A stretch of DNA of 27,168 bases from CAZCBD01 sp964496755. Its GTDB lineage: Bacteria > Bacteroidota > Ignavibacteria > Ignavibacteriales > Melioribacteraceae. The stretch lies in NCBI GenBank assembly GCA_964496755.1, contig CAZCBD010000011.1, forward strand, positions 1 to 27,168, read 5' to 3'. Shown in pieces: positions 1 to 7,791 of this stretch (position 1 is its first letter; each line of letters starts with the position of its first letter). A model generated the notes under the pieces. The model was given only the letters and a program-made list of their open reading frames with translations. It did no database searches and was not told where the DNA came from. Position numbers and translations under genes: made by a program.

Positions 1-1
1 C

Positions 2-1453
2 ACACAAGAAAATTTAAAAGATTTGGCTCAAGCCGATTTACTCGGAATGATTCTTCCAAGAAAATACGGCGGTCTGAATATTCCCCTTCCACTTTACATG
101 ATGGCCACCGAAATTGTTTCTCGTGCCGATGCTTCGTTGATGAATATTTTCGGATTACAAGACATTGCCGATTCGGTAAATAAATTCGGGGATGATGAAC
201 AACGCGAAAAATATCTACCTCCTTTTACAACCGGCGAATATACCGGTGCAATGGCTTTAACCGAACCTGACGCCGGATCGGATCTGCAAGCTTGTAAATT
301 ACAAGCATACCAAGATGAAAACGGTAATTGGTTTTTAAAAGGCGTAAAAAGATTTATCACAAACGGGAATGCTGAAGTCTTATTAGTTTTAGCCCGTTCA
401 GAAGCGGGAACAAAAGACGGACGCGGATTAAGTTATTTTGTTTGTAAAGGCGATGATACCGTTGTTGTACGCAGAATTGAAAACAAACTCGGAATTCACG
501 GCTCACCTACTTGCGAATTGCAATTTAACGATACCCCTGCAGAACTAGTTGGAAAAAGAAAATTCGGATTGATAAAATATACATTTGAACTAATGTTCAG
601 AGCAAGAATGGGAGTATCGGCACAAGCTATAGGAATATCGGAAGCTGCATATCGTGAAGCATTAAAATATTCAAAAGAACGCGAACAGTTCGGAAAAAAA
701 TTATACGAAATGCCTGTAATGACAAATATGCTTTTGGATATGCGCACAATGCTTGAAAGTGGCCGTTCACTATTTTACAGTGCCGCTAAAATAGTTTCCG
801 ACAAAGAAGCTTTGGAATCTGAAATTGAAAAATTGAAAGCTGCCGGCAAACCTTTTAAAGAAGAAAATGATAAATTAAAACATCTTACCAAACTTGCTAA
901 TCTTTTAACTCCGTTTTCAAAATATGTAACTACAGAAAACGCTAATAAAATTACATACGATGCTCTGCAAATTCATGGCGGTACAGGTTACATGAAAGAA
1001 TTTAGTGTAGAAAGATTTGCCCGCGATGCAAGAATAACAAATATTTACGAAGGAACTTCACAATTACAAATTGTAGCTGCAATTGGCGGAGTAATAAATG
1101 ACATTCTAAAAGATGACTTCGATAAATATGAACAAAAAACCTACAAAGGCGGCTTGGAGCGCTTGCAAAATTTCTTGAAAGAAGTTCGTGAAATATTTTA
1201 TGATTGTTTAAAATACGTAAACGATAAAAAAGATAAAACCTTTCAGGATGTGGCAGCAAAAGATTTGGTTGAATTATATATTTACCTTTACATTGGATAT
1301 TTGCTTTTGGATGAAGCTGAACTTGAACCGAGAAAAGCTTTCATAGCAAACAGATATATAATTAACTCACTTGCCGGCGCAAGAAAAAATGCTGAAAATA
1401 TTAAAAACGAATTATTTTCCGATATTCTTCATGCCGACAAAATATTGATTTAA
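2..1453 (+). CDS. Acyl-CoA dehydrogenase, 5' end outside the window
   Basis: FAD-dependent acyl-CoA dehydrogenase, which would make the alpha,beta double bond of an acyl-CoA and pass electrons to ETF. The frame stays open to the window edge. The TTG at position 23 lies inside the conserved N-terminal domain (just before LLGMILPRKYGGLN), so it is not the start, and the true N-terminus is upstream. Seen directly: the FAD/substrate middle-domain motif AMALTEPDAGSDLQA, the C-terminal helical domain with QIHGGTGYMKEFSVERFARD, and NIYEGTSQLQI, whose Glu is the catalytic base in the medium-chain family. About 120 residues follow that motif, a longer C-terminal extension than short ACADs have. The carboxyltransferase and biotin carrier genes follow on the same strand after about 100 AT-rich bases, suggesting a shared role in acyl-CoA or branched-chain breakdown. 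The exact acyl substrate cannot be read. Confidence 0.93.
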   Translation, partial: TQENLKDLAQADLLGMILPRKYGGLNIPLPLYMMATEIVSRADASLMNIFGLQDIADSVNKFGDDEQREKYLPPFTTGEYTGAMALTEPDAGSDLQACKLQAYQDENGNWFLKGVKRFITNGNAEVLLVLARSEAGTKDGRGLSYFVCKGDDTVVVRRIENKLGIHGSPTCELQFNDTPAELVGKRKFGLIKYTFELMFRARMGVSAQAIGISEAAYREALKYSKEREQFGKKLYEMPVMTNMLLDMRTMLESGRSLFYSAAKIVSDKEALESEIEKLKAAGKPFKEENDKLKHLTKLANLLTPFSKYVTTENANKITYDALQIHGGTGYMKEFSVERFARDARITNIYEGTSQLQIVAAIGGVINDILKDDFDKYEQKTYKGGLERLQNFLKEVREIFYDCLKYVNDKKDKTFQDVAAKDLVELYIYLYIGYLLLDEAELEPRKAFIANRYIINSLAGARKNAENIKNELFSDILHADKILI

Positions 1454-1557
1454 AATATCAATTCAATATTTTGTTTAATGTTAAATTTTTCAAACTAAAA
1501 TTATTACCGGAAAATAATTTAATTAATGAATTAATCACAAATTAGAGAAGAAGAGAG

Positions 1558-3105
1558 ATGTCAATTAAATCGAAAATAATGGATTTTTTCCGTCGTCAAA
1601 AAAAAGTAGCTCAAGGCGGTGGCGAAAAAGCTATGAAGAAACAATTGTCAATGGGAAAAATGACTGCTCGCGATAGAATTAATGCTATTCTTGACCAAGG
1701 GTCTTTTAAAGAAGTAGACTTATTTGTTGAACATAACTGTGCCGATTTTAATATGGATAAAAAAGAACTGCCTGCCGATGGGGTTGTTACAGGAACAGGA
1801 ACAATTTTAGGCGGACATCCTGTTTGCATTTATGCCCAAGACTTTACGGTTGCCGGTGGTTCTTTGGGATTAGCACATGCACGGAAAATCACAAAGTTAA
1901 TGGACATTGCAATTAAAATGGGTGTGCCTCTAATTGGAATTAACGATTCAGGCGGTGCAAGAATTCAAGAAGGTGTAAATTCCCTTGCCGGTTACGGTGA
2001 AATATTTTACCGTAATACTAAAGCTTCCGGCGTAATTCCTCAGATTTCGGTTATTTTGGGACCTTGTGCCGGTGGCGCTGTTTATTCACCTGCTTTAACC
2101 GATTTCGTTTTTGTGGTTGATGATATTACCAAAATGTTTATTACCGGTCCGGAAGTAATTAAAACCGTTCTCGGTGAAGAAATTACCATGGAAGAATTGG
2201 GCGGAGCACGAGTTCAAACCGAGATTACCGGTAACGCACATTTCTTTGCAAAATCGGAACGAGAATGCTTTGATCAAATTAAACACTTATTAACATATAT
2301 TCCTTGGAACAATAAAAAAACTGCCGATAAAATTAAACCTTCGGAACCTCGCGAAGAATTTAATATTGAAAAAATTGTTCCCGAAGATCCCTCAAAACCT
2401 TATGATGTTAGAGATATAATTAGAGCACTTGCCGATGATTCGGACTTTTTTGAAGTTCAAAAAAATTGGGCTCAGAATGCAGTGATAGGCTTTGCAAGAT
2501 TTAACGGCAGTACAGTTGGAATAGTTGCAAATCAACCTGCTTATTTAGCCGGTGTTCTTGATGTTGACTCTTCGGATAAGATTGCAAGATTTGTTCGCTA
2601 CTGCAACGCATTTAATATTCCACTGTTAACATTAGTAGATTTACCCGGATATTTACCAGGAATTGATCAGGAACATGCCGGCGTTATTCGCCATGGCGCA
2701 AAAATCCTTTATGCCTTTAGCGAAGCTACAGTACCCAAAATCACTTTGATTTTACGCAAAGCCTATGGTGGCGGATACATTGCTATGTGTTCCAGACACT
2801 TGGGTGCTGATTTTGTTTATGCATGGCCAACTGCCGAAATTGCCGTAATGGGCCCCGAAGGTGCCGCTAATATCATTTTCAGAAAAGAAATCATGCAATC
2901 TTCCGATCCGGAAAAAACACGACAAGAAAAAATACAAGAATATAAAGATAAATTCTCTAATCCTTATGTAGCAGCTCGCGATGGTCATATTGATGCTGTT
3001 ATTAACCCGGATGAAACTCGTTCTTATATTTTGCATGCTTTGTTAATGGCTAAAAATAAAAATGAACAAGAAGTTTCACGCAAACATGGCATCGCACCAT
3101 TCTAA
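1558..3105 (+). CDS. mmdA: Acyl-CoA carboxyltransferase (propionyl-CoA carboxylase beta / methylmalonyl-CoA decarboxylase alpha type)
   Basis: This 515-aa protein carries both crotonase-fold halves of a biotin-dependent carboxyltransferase, which moves CO2 between carboxybiotin and an acyl-CoA. The N-terminal half has INDSGGARIQEGVNSLAGYG (about 128-147) and GPCAGGAVYSPALTDF (about 168-183), the first oxyanion region. The C-terminal half has DLPGYLPGIDQEHAGVIRHG (about 361-380) and AYGGGYIAMCSRHLGADFVY (about 402-421), the second. The length matches MmdA/PccB. Residue 408 is Ile in GGYIAM. Actinobacterial propionyl-specific PccB has Asp at the position I believe is equivalent, so this looks more like the decarboxylase/transcarboxylase branch or a broader acyl range. 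Purine-rich AGAGAAGAAGAGAG precedes the ATG. A biotin carrier follows 19 bases downstream, but no biotin carboxylase or membrane sodium-pump subunit is visible here. The symbol is a best guess; pccB is the alternative. Confidence 0.9.
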   Translation: MSIKSKIMDFFRRQKKVAQGGGEKAMKKQLSMGKMTARDRINAILDQGSFKEVDLFVEHNCADFNMDKKELPADGVVTGTGTILGGHPVCIYAQDFTVAGGSLGLAHARKITKLMDIAIKMGVPLIGINDSGGARIQEGVNSLAGYGEIFYRNTKASGVIPQISVILGPCAGGAVYSPALTDFVFVVDDITKMFITGPEVIKTVLGEEITMEELGGARVQTEITGNAHFFAKSERECFDQIKHLLTYIPWNNKKTADKIKPSEPREEFNIEKIVPEDPSKPYDVRDIIRALADDSDFFEVQKNWAQNAVIGFARFNGSTVGIVANQPAYLAGVLDVDSSDKIARFVRYCNAFNIPLLTLVDLPGYLPGIDQEHAGVIRHGAKILYAFSEATVPKITLILRKAYGGGYIAMCSRHLGADFVYAWPTAEIAVMGPEGAANIIFRKEIMQSSDPEKTRQEKIQEYKDKFSNPYVAARDGHIDAVINPDETRSYILHALLMAKNKNEQEVSRKHGIAPF

Positions 3106-3124
3106 TAATTGAGGAGTGAGAAAA

Positions 3125-3424
3125 ATGCATAAATTAAATGTGGATTTTACGGTTTATGAAACCGAATTAACAAAAAAATATTTGTCCCGTAAAAAATTTA
3201 TCCCTAAAAGCACTAAAGTTATTACTGCCTTTATCCCGGGCGTTATTAAAGAAATCTTTGTTAAAACCGGACAAACAATTAAACGCGGAGACAAACTTCT
3301 GGTTCTGGAAGCAATGAAAATGATGAATGAAGTTTCTTCTACGGATGATGGTAAAGTTGTTAGTATTAAAATTAATATTGACGATAGAGTTGTCAAAGAT
3401 CAAATTCTTATTGAACTTGAATAA
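3125..3424 (+). CDS. Biotin carboxyl carrier protein (biotinyl domain)
   Basis: A small acyl carrier for CO2: biotin would be attached to Lys65 in the motif LEAMKMMNE, and the domain would deliver carboxybiotin to the carboxyltransferase encoded just upstream. I chose the ATG at 3125 (99 aa) because a GAGGAG ribosome-binding site at 3111-3116 sits 8 bases before it. A GTG three codons upstream overlaps that site and is less likely. The last 70 residues form the biotinyl fold (GVIKEIFVKTGQTIKRGDKLL, then DGKVVSIKINIDDRV). The first 30 are a charged lead-in without the Pro/Ala-rich linker of longer carriers. A strong terminator follows 21 bases after the stop, so this is the last gene of the operon. 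Confidence 0.93.
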   Translation: MHKLNVDFTVYETELTKKYLSRKKFIPKSTKVITAFIPGVIKEIFVKTGQTIKRGDKLLVLEAMKMMNEVSSTDDGKVVSIKINIDDRVVKDQILIELE

Positions 3425-3445
3425 CATGTAAAATACAAAAATATG

Positions 3446-3474
3446 AAACCCGACTACGAAGTCGGGTTTTTTTT
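3446..3474 (+). terminator. Rho-independent terminator after the biotin carrier gene
   Basis: A 10-bp perfect stem, AAACCCGACT with AGTCGGGTTT, encloses the loop ACGA and is followed by a T run (3467-3474). It closes the acyl-CoA dehydrogenase/carboxyltransferase/carrier operon. Confidence 0.93.
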
Positions 3475-3538
3475 GATTTTTTATTATTTCTTTTAAGAAT
3501 AATACTTTACTATATTATAATTTTTATTTGAGATTCTT

Positions 3539-3949
3539 ATGGTTAAAACCTTTTCAATAAAAAGCAATTTTAATAATATAACCCCGCTTACAAAAAAAAT
3601 CGATTTATTACTTTCGAAAAACGGTATTTCAAAAGAGATTTGTAACTCAATAACAATTGCTCTATTAGAATCTTTAAATAATGTAATTAAACATTCATAC
3701 AATAATAATCAAACAGAAATTATTAAATTGAAACTACAAATAAATACAAATTGTATTTCAATTAAAATTATTGATTATGGTATTGCCAGAAAAAATGTAA
3801 ATAAACCGAAAATAGAATTTAACTGCTCTGAAATTGAAACTTTACCGGAATCGGGAATGGGACTATTTATAATTGAAAATTTAATGGATCAAACAACTTA
3901 TATATCAGAAAGCGGATTAAACATTTTAACATTAATAAAAAAAATCTAA
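3539..3949 (+). CDS. RsbW/SpoIIAB-like anti-sigma factor kinase domain (HATPase_c_2)
   Basis: This 136-aa protein is a lone GHKL ATPase domain. The N-box is ALLESLNNVIKHSY with Glu44 and the Mg-binding Asn48. IIDYG (Asp79, Gly81) is the G1 box, and ESGMGLFIIENLMD (from about residue 104) is the G2 box. This combination is typical of RsbW/SpoIIAB/BtrW-type serine kinases, which bind a sigma factor or another target and phosphorylate a STAS antagonist. No histidine phosphoacceptor domain is present. The usual partners (STAS protein, sigma factor) are not adjacent. A SpoIIE-type PP2C phosphatase, the enzyme that reverses this kinase reaction in known partner switches, lies 1.6 kb away at 5566-6648 on the opposite strand. 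The ATG follows an AT-rich leader without a clear ribosome-binding site. Confidence 0.85.
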   Translation: MVKTFSIKSNFNNITPLTKKIDLLLSKNGISKEICNSITIALLESLNNVIKHSYNNNQTEIIKLKLQINTNCISIKIIDYGIARKNVNKPKIEFNCSEIETLPESGMGLFIIENLMDQTTYISESGLNILTLIKKI

Positions 3950-4012
3950 ATTTTTTGGGAAGGAACAATTCGAATTATTTTTTGTTTATAAATTTTGAAT
4001 ATTATACTGCAA

Positions 4013-5569
4013 ATGACTAAAATAAAATTAAACATACTTTTAATATTTTTTCTGACTTCGAATGTTTTGATATCTCAGACTTTCGTATCGCGCGATACTA
4101 CAAAATCCATAACCGTTCAAAAACCATATAAAATAGATAAACACGCTTTCATTAAAGAAAAATATCCCTCTTATTACCCCCTTCTTGTTGCTTTCGTTTT
4201 ACAAAAAAAAGCAGCGGAAAATGATCCGTTTGCACAATACGAATTAGGTGTAAGGTACTTACTTGGAGTTGGAATAGTTGCTGATACTGTAAAATCAATT
4301 AGTTGGTTTAAAAAAGCAGCTTCACAAAAATTTCCTCCGGCGCTTTACGCAATGGGAGATTTCCATAACCGAGGTATTGGTGTAAAATGGGATCCATTCA
4401 GAGCCTTTGAATATTACCGTGAAGCTGCAAACATGGGCATTCCCGGAGCACAGGTAAATTATGGGTTTTTTTTTACTGATAATTTGGTTGTGAATGCAGA
4501 TTTAAATAAAGCATATTTTTGGATTAAAACCGCTTATGATCAGGGCATAAAAAAACTTAAACCAATTTTGCTTAAATTGATTAAATATGGGGCAATGCCA
4601 ATAAATAATCAAAATAAAAAGAAAAGTTCCGTTTACTATTTTAATAAAAACAAAGGTGAAAATATTGATGATATCGAAATAGATGATAAATTTGCTTTTG
4701 AAGAAAATATTGATTCCATTCCAAATAATAGAGAAAAATTAGAGAAGCTTTTGAACTCTAAAAAAGATAAACTAATCGAATTAACCGGTTTGGAATCCGA
4801 TTCAATTAAATCTTTTCAAAAAAATTTTTCCGGTTTGCAAATAGTTAAATTAGCTTCAAAATACGGTAGCCCCGAATCTTTTGTCTTTTTGGGTAAAATG
4901 CATCAGACCGGAACTGTGCTGAAGAAAAATAAAATTCTGGCTGCCGAATATTTTTTAAGAGCCATTAGAAACGGTGCGGATAAAGCCTCTAAGCCTTTAA
5001 TCGATTTATTGAGTGAAAAAGATTTTTCAACTGAATTAAATAAACAGCTCCAACTAAATATTCCCTCTGCCTATTATGTTAAAGCCGGTTTAATAACTCA
5101 GGGATTAGAAATATCTTTCTTAAATGAAAAACCGAAAATATTTCTAAAACAAGCCGCTTCTCAAAATCACATCCCATCAATTATTGAATTGGGAGTTTTA
5201 TTAAGCCGAGAAAAAGATAGTTTAAATAAAGCAATTACTTTTTATGAAAAAGCAATTAAACTGGGAAGCATAGAAGCGGAAATACAATTAAAAGTTTTAA
5301 ATATAATTACAAAACAAAGCACTCATACTTTAAAACAAGATTTGGAATTCTTAAAAAAAGCTTCTCTTATGGGTTCGGTAATTGCGCAAGCTACTTTAGG
5401 ATACTGCTTTGAAAACGGAATAGGGGTTGAGCAAAATTATTATAAAGCAATTAGAAACTACCGAAATGCTTCAAGTAGGGGAAATAGAATTGCGCATTCG
5501 GCAATAATAAATATATACAACAAATTCCGCCCGAATAAACCCGAATATAAAATATATCAAAGAAACTAA
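4013..5569 (+). CDS. Exported Sel1-like (TPR-type) repeat protein
   Basis: I chose the ATG at 4013 (518 aa) because it gives a clean signal peptide: a positive start (MTKIK), then a hydrophobic stretch, LNILLIFFLTSNVL, ending near ISQ. A TTG six codons upstream would spoil this. Seen directly: Sel1-like alpha/alpha repeats of about 36 residues at roughly 70-104 (QYELGVRYLLGVGI, then WFKKAASQ), 105-140 (ALYAMGDFHNRGIGV, then YYREAANMG) and 141-176. Another cluster lies near the C-terminus (AQATLGYCFENGIGVEQNYY, then YRNASSRG). The middle is lysine-rich and low in recognisable repeats. Sel1 repeats are protein-interaction scaffolds, so a periplasmic or surface adaptor role is inferred. The gene ends by overlapping the last 4 bases of the convergent phosphatase gene. 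No catalytic motif is visible. Confidence 0.82.
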   Translation: MTKIKLNILLIFFLTSNVLISQTFVSRDTTKSITVQKPYKIDKHAFIKEKYPSYYPLLVAFVLQKKAAENDPFAQYELGVRYLLGVGIVADTVKSISWFKKAASQKFPPALYAMGDFHNRGIGVKWDPFRAFEYYREAANMGIPGAQVNYGFFFTDNLVVNADLNKAYFWIKTAYDQGIKKLKPILLKLIKYGAMPINNQNKKKSSVYYFNKNKGENIDDIEIDDKFAFEENIDSIPNNREKLEKLLNSKKDKLIELTGLESDSIKSFQKNFSGLQIVKLASKYGSPESFVFLGKMHQTGTVLKKNKILAAEYFLRAIRNGADKASKPLIDLLSEKDFSTELNKQLQLNIPSAYYVKAGLITQGLEISFLNEKPKIFLKQAASQNHIPSIIELGVLLSREKDSLNKAITFYEKAIKLGSIEAEIQLKVLNIITKQSTHTLKQDLEFLKKASLMGSVIAQATLGYCFENGIGVEQNYYKAIRNYRNASSRGNRIAHSAIINIYNKFRPNKPEYKIYQRN

Positions 5570-6648
5570 ATCTTTTTCAATAAAACCATTGTTAAATCAT
5601 CGTGAATTATTGCATCGCCTCTAAATTTTGTGATATTCTGCTTAAGCTTGTCAACAATTATTTCGGCAGACTTATCTGCATTTAACTCAATTACTCTTTT
5701 CACTTTTTGCAAACTAAACTGATTTTTATATTTATTCATTGCTTCCACAACACCATCTGTGTACAAAAACAAAATATCATCTTTTTCCAGATCCAACTCT
5801 GCAACCTCTAAGGTTTTTTCAAACATTCCCCTATCCGAAAATCCGATTCCCAAACCTTTGGGTTGTATCTCCAGAAATTCATTTGTACTTGCCTTGTATA
5901 GTAACGGAGGGTTGTGCCCGGCTCTGCATATTTTAATTTGACCGTCTTTTTCAATCGAAGCAAAAATAACCGTGAGAAAAAAACCGGTTTCCAAATTATT
6001 TGAGAATGTATTTTTAAGACCAACCAGTAAATCCTTAACATTATGATAAAAACTTACAAGCGAACGAATAATTGCTTGAACCCTTACCATATAAAGTGCT
6101 GCGGGAATTCCCTTTCCTGAAATATCTCCTACAAAAATAAATGTCCTGTCGGAATTTTCAATAAAATCATAATAATCGCCACTAATTTCCTTAGCACTTT
6201 GATATGCAGATGAAATTTCATATCCGTTAATTTTCGGATAATTTTCAGGAATTAATTTTTTCTGAATTTTTTTTGCAATTGTTAATTCATCCTTTAATGT
6301 AAGTTTGTCAAAAAGTTCAAAGACTAATAAAGTATTAAGAATTAAAAAACTGAATATCAGATAAAACCAATTTAAATTAATGTAACCGGCCAAAAAGAAA
6401 AACAATGCTACAAGATAAAATATCCTTCGTGAAGGTGGTAATTTAATGAGAAAAGTATTGAATAAATTTCTAATTAAAATCAGTATTCTTTTTATTTTAC
6501 TTTTACTCTCAGTGTTTTCATTTGAATCTTTCGAAAAATAGCCGTAAACCTCTGCCGATTCCTGTTTTATCAATAATTCGATTTCTTTGAGACTTATATC
6601 ACTCAAATACAAATCAATAAAACGCTCGATGAAATTTTTTCTTTTCAT
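5566..6648 (-). CDS. Membrane-anchored SpoIIE/RsbU-type PP2C serine phosphatase
   Basis: This 360-aa protein has an N-terminal charged region (1-75), two likely membrane helices (about 76-92 and 94-112), a short linker (KKIQKKLIPENYPKINGYE) and a complete PPM/SpoIIE phosphatase domain (about 135-360). The metal-binding acidic residues are visible: Asp158 in SGDYYD, Asp175 in VGDISGKG, Asp298 in LYTDGV and Asp350/351 in HDDLT. RAGHNPPLLY is the typical SpoIIE signature. The family dephosphorylates STAS-domain anti-anti-sigma proteins. The sensory input here could be the short membrane segment, since no PAS, GAF or HAMP domain is seen. A GAGGA ribosome-binding site precedes the start codon on the minus strand. 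It is convergent with the Sel1 gene (4-base overlap of the ends) and probably functions with an RsbW-like kinase such as 3539-3949. Confidence 0.9.
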   Translation of the reverse strand: MKRKNFIERFIDLYLSDISLKEIELLIKQESAEVYGYFSKDSNENTESKSKIKRILILIRNLFNTFLIKLPPSRRIFYLVALFFFLAGYINLNWFYLIFSFLILNTLLVFELFDKLTLKDELTIAKKIQKKLIPENYPKINGYEISSAYQSAKEISGDYYDFIENSDRTFIFVGDISGKGIPAALYMVRVQAIIRSLVSFYHNVKDLLVGLKNTFSNNLETGFFLTVIFASIEKDGQIKICRAGHNPPLLYKASTNEFLEIQPKGLGIGFSDRGMFEKTLEVAELDLEKDDILFLYTDGVVEAMNKYKNQFSLQKVKRVIELNADKSAEIIVDKLKQNITKFRGDAIIHDDLTMVLLKKI

Positions 6649-6788
6649 AATTCCTCAAACTTTAAGCTTAAGACGTTGAAATGTAATATAAGTTTAACAA
6701 AAAAATATTAAAAGAATTGATTATTTTTCTTTTGTGTTTTTTTCGCTTATATTAGTTTTCACCATCAATAACAATATAAGGAGGTAAT

Positions 6789-7079
6789 ATGGCATTACCT
6801 GAAAAATGTAATCACCGAATTACCACAAAAGAAGCTGCAAATTATATTCAATCTGCATTGCAAGATAATTATTCCAACGGAATTAAAGGCGGATTCTTTT
6901 GGGGAGAACAAGTAAAGGAATTACTCTCTCAAGAAGGTTGTGCAGGATTGAGATATTATTTTGCCAAAGGCGATGATGGTAAAGCAACAATTGTTCTAAA
7001 AGGAGTAAATAATAATGGGAAAGATATGGATACAATTATCTTAGAAAAAGCAAGACCATGTCCCCCGTTTTGTGACTAA
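6789..7079 (+). CDS. Small conserved-looking protein ending in PCPPFC, function unknown
   Basis: This 96-aa protein starts after one of the strongest ribosome-binding sites in the window (AAGGAGG at 6778-6784, 4 bases before the ATG), implying high expression. It has no signal peptide and no membrane segment. Four cysteines are spaced as Cys7, Cys51, Cys91 and Cys95; the last two sit in the terminal motif RPCPPFCD. The middle contains GGFFWGEQVKELLSQEGCAG and LRYYFAKGDDGKATIVLKGV, which read as a compact alpha/beta fold. I recall similar unnamed proteins from Bacteroidota with this same PCPPFC ending, but know of no assigned function. Metal or disulfide chemistry at the Cys-x3-Cys pair is possible but inferred. 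A membrane protein gene follows after 21 bases, then a kinase and a regulator, so it may head a signalling operon. Confidence 0.85.
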   Translation: MALPEKCNHRITTKEAANYIQSALQDNYSNGIKGGFFWGEQVKELLSQEGCAGLRYYFAKGDDGKATIVLKGVNNNGKDMDTIILEKARPCPPFCD

Positions 7080-7100
7080 TTCCAATAATTACAGGTAATC

Positions 7101-7733
7101 ATGTATTTTACAGTATACTTTATATCCCCGTTTTCTATTCTAATTCCTGTACTAGTAAGCATAATTACTTTTAAAAAACAAAATAAAAATTTACGATTAT
7201 TGAGCTACCTTTTTTTTATAGGTGGCTTTTTTGACTTGATACTTCCAATTTTTCAGACCGCCTATAACCTTCAAACAATCTTGTTTTACCAATTATTTGA
7301 CTTTATACAATTTACTTTATTAATCTTAATTATTTTTCCTTTTAAGAAATTTCCTTTAACAAAACTAAAACTATTAATTTTACCACTTTTGTTTACCCTC
7401 AGTTGGTTACTTTTTGAATTTAATATAAACACAAAATCCCCCACATCCTATTCTGCTGTTTTTGCTTCTTTTCTCTTAATATTAGCTGCAATTTATAATT
7501 TATACACCCTAGCAAAAGATACCACTTTAATTATTTACAAAAACTATATGTTTTGGATAAATATTTCCGTATTGATTTATTTTGCCGGAACTATTTTTGT
7601 TCAAACTATAACTTTAATTTTCCCCGAACTAACAGTAACGGTGTGGGAATTGCACACCATAATGAATTTAGTAAGCAATATTACTTTTGCACTTTCATAT
7701 GTTACATTTATTAAATACCTAAAGAAAACTTAA
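7101..7733 (+). CDS. Polytopic inner-membrane protein next to a histidine kinase, function unknown
   Basis: This 210-aa protein is strongly hydrophobic, with about six to seven predicted membrane helices: near residues 5-24, 33-50, 58-79, 86-105, 117-137, 148-170 and 182-203. Charged Lys/Arg loops (KKQNKN, KKFPLTK) separate the helices. The motif FWINISVLIYFAG with a following WELHTIMN matches a pattern I associate with unnamed membrane proteins beside sensor kinases in Bacteroidota. No transporter or enzyme motif is visible. It lies 21 bases after the PCPPFC protein and 58 bases before a one-helix histidine kinase, so it may sense a signal for that kinase or hold it at the membrane. That role is inferred from position only. 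Confidence 0.8.
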   Translation: MYFTVYFISPFSILIPVLVSIITFKKQNKNLRLLSYLFFIGGFFDLILPIFQTAYNLQTILFYQLFDFIQFTLLILIIFPFKKFPLTKLKLLILPLLFTLSWLLFEFNINTKSPTSYSAVFASFLLILAAIYNLYTLAKDTTLIIYKNYMFWINISVLIYFAGTIFVQTITLIFPELTVTVWELHTIMNLVSNITFALSYVTFIKYLKKT

Positions 7734-7791
7734 TTTACAAATTCCAATAATTTTATTAGTTTAATGTAAATAAATATAATTTGGTGATTTA

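Noticed and set aside
5566..5600. Terminator between the Sel1 and phosphatase genes
   Set aside because: The genes overlap at their ends by 4 bases and no stem was found there.
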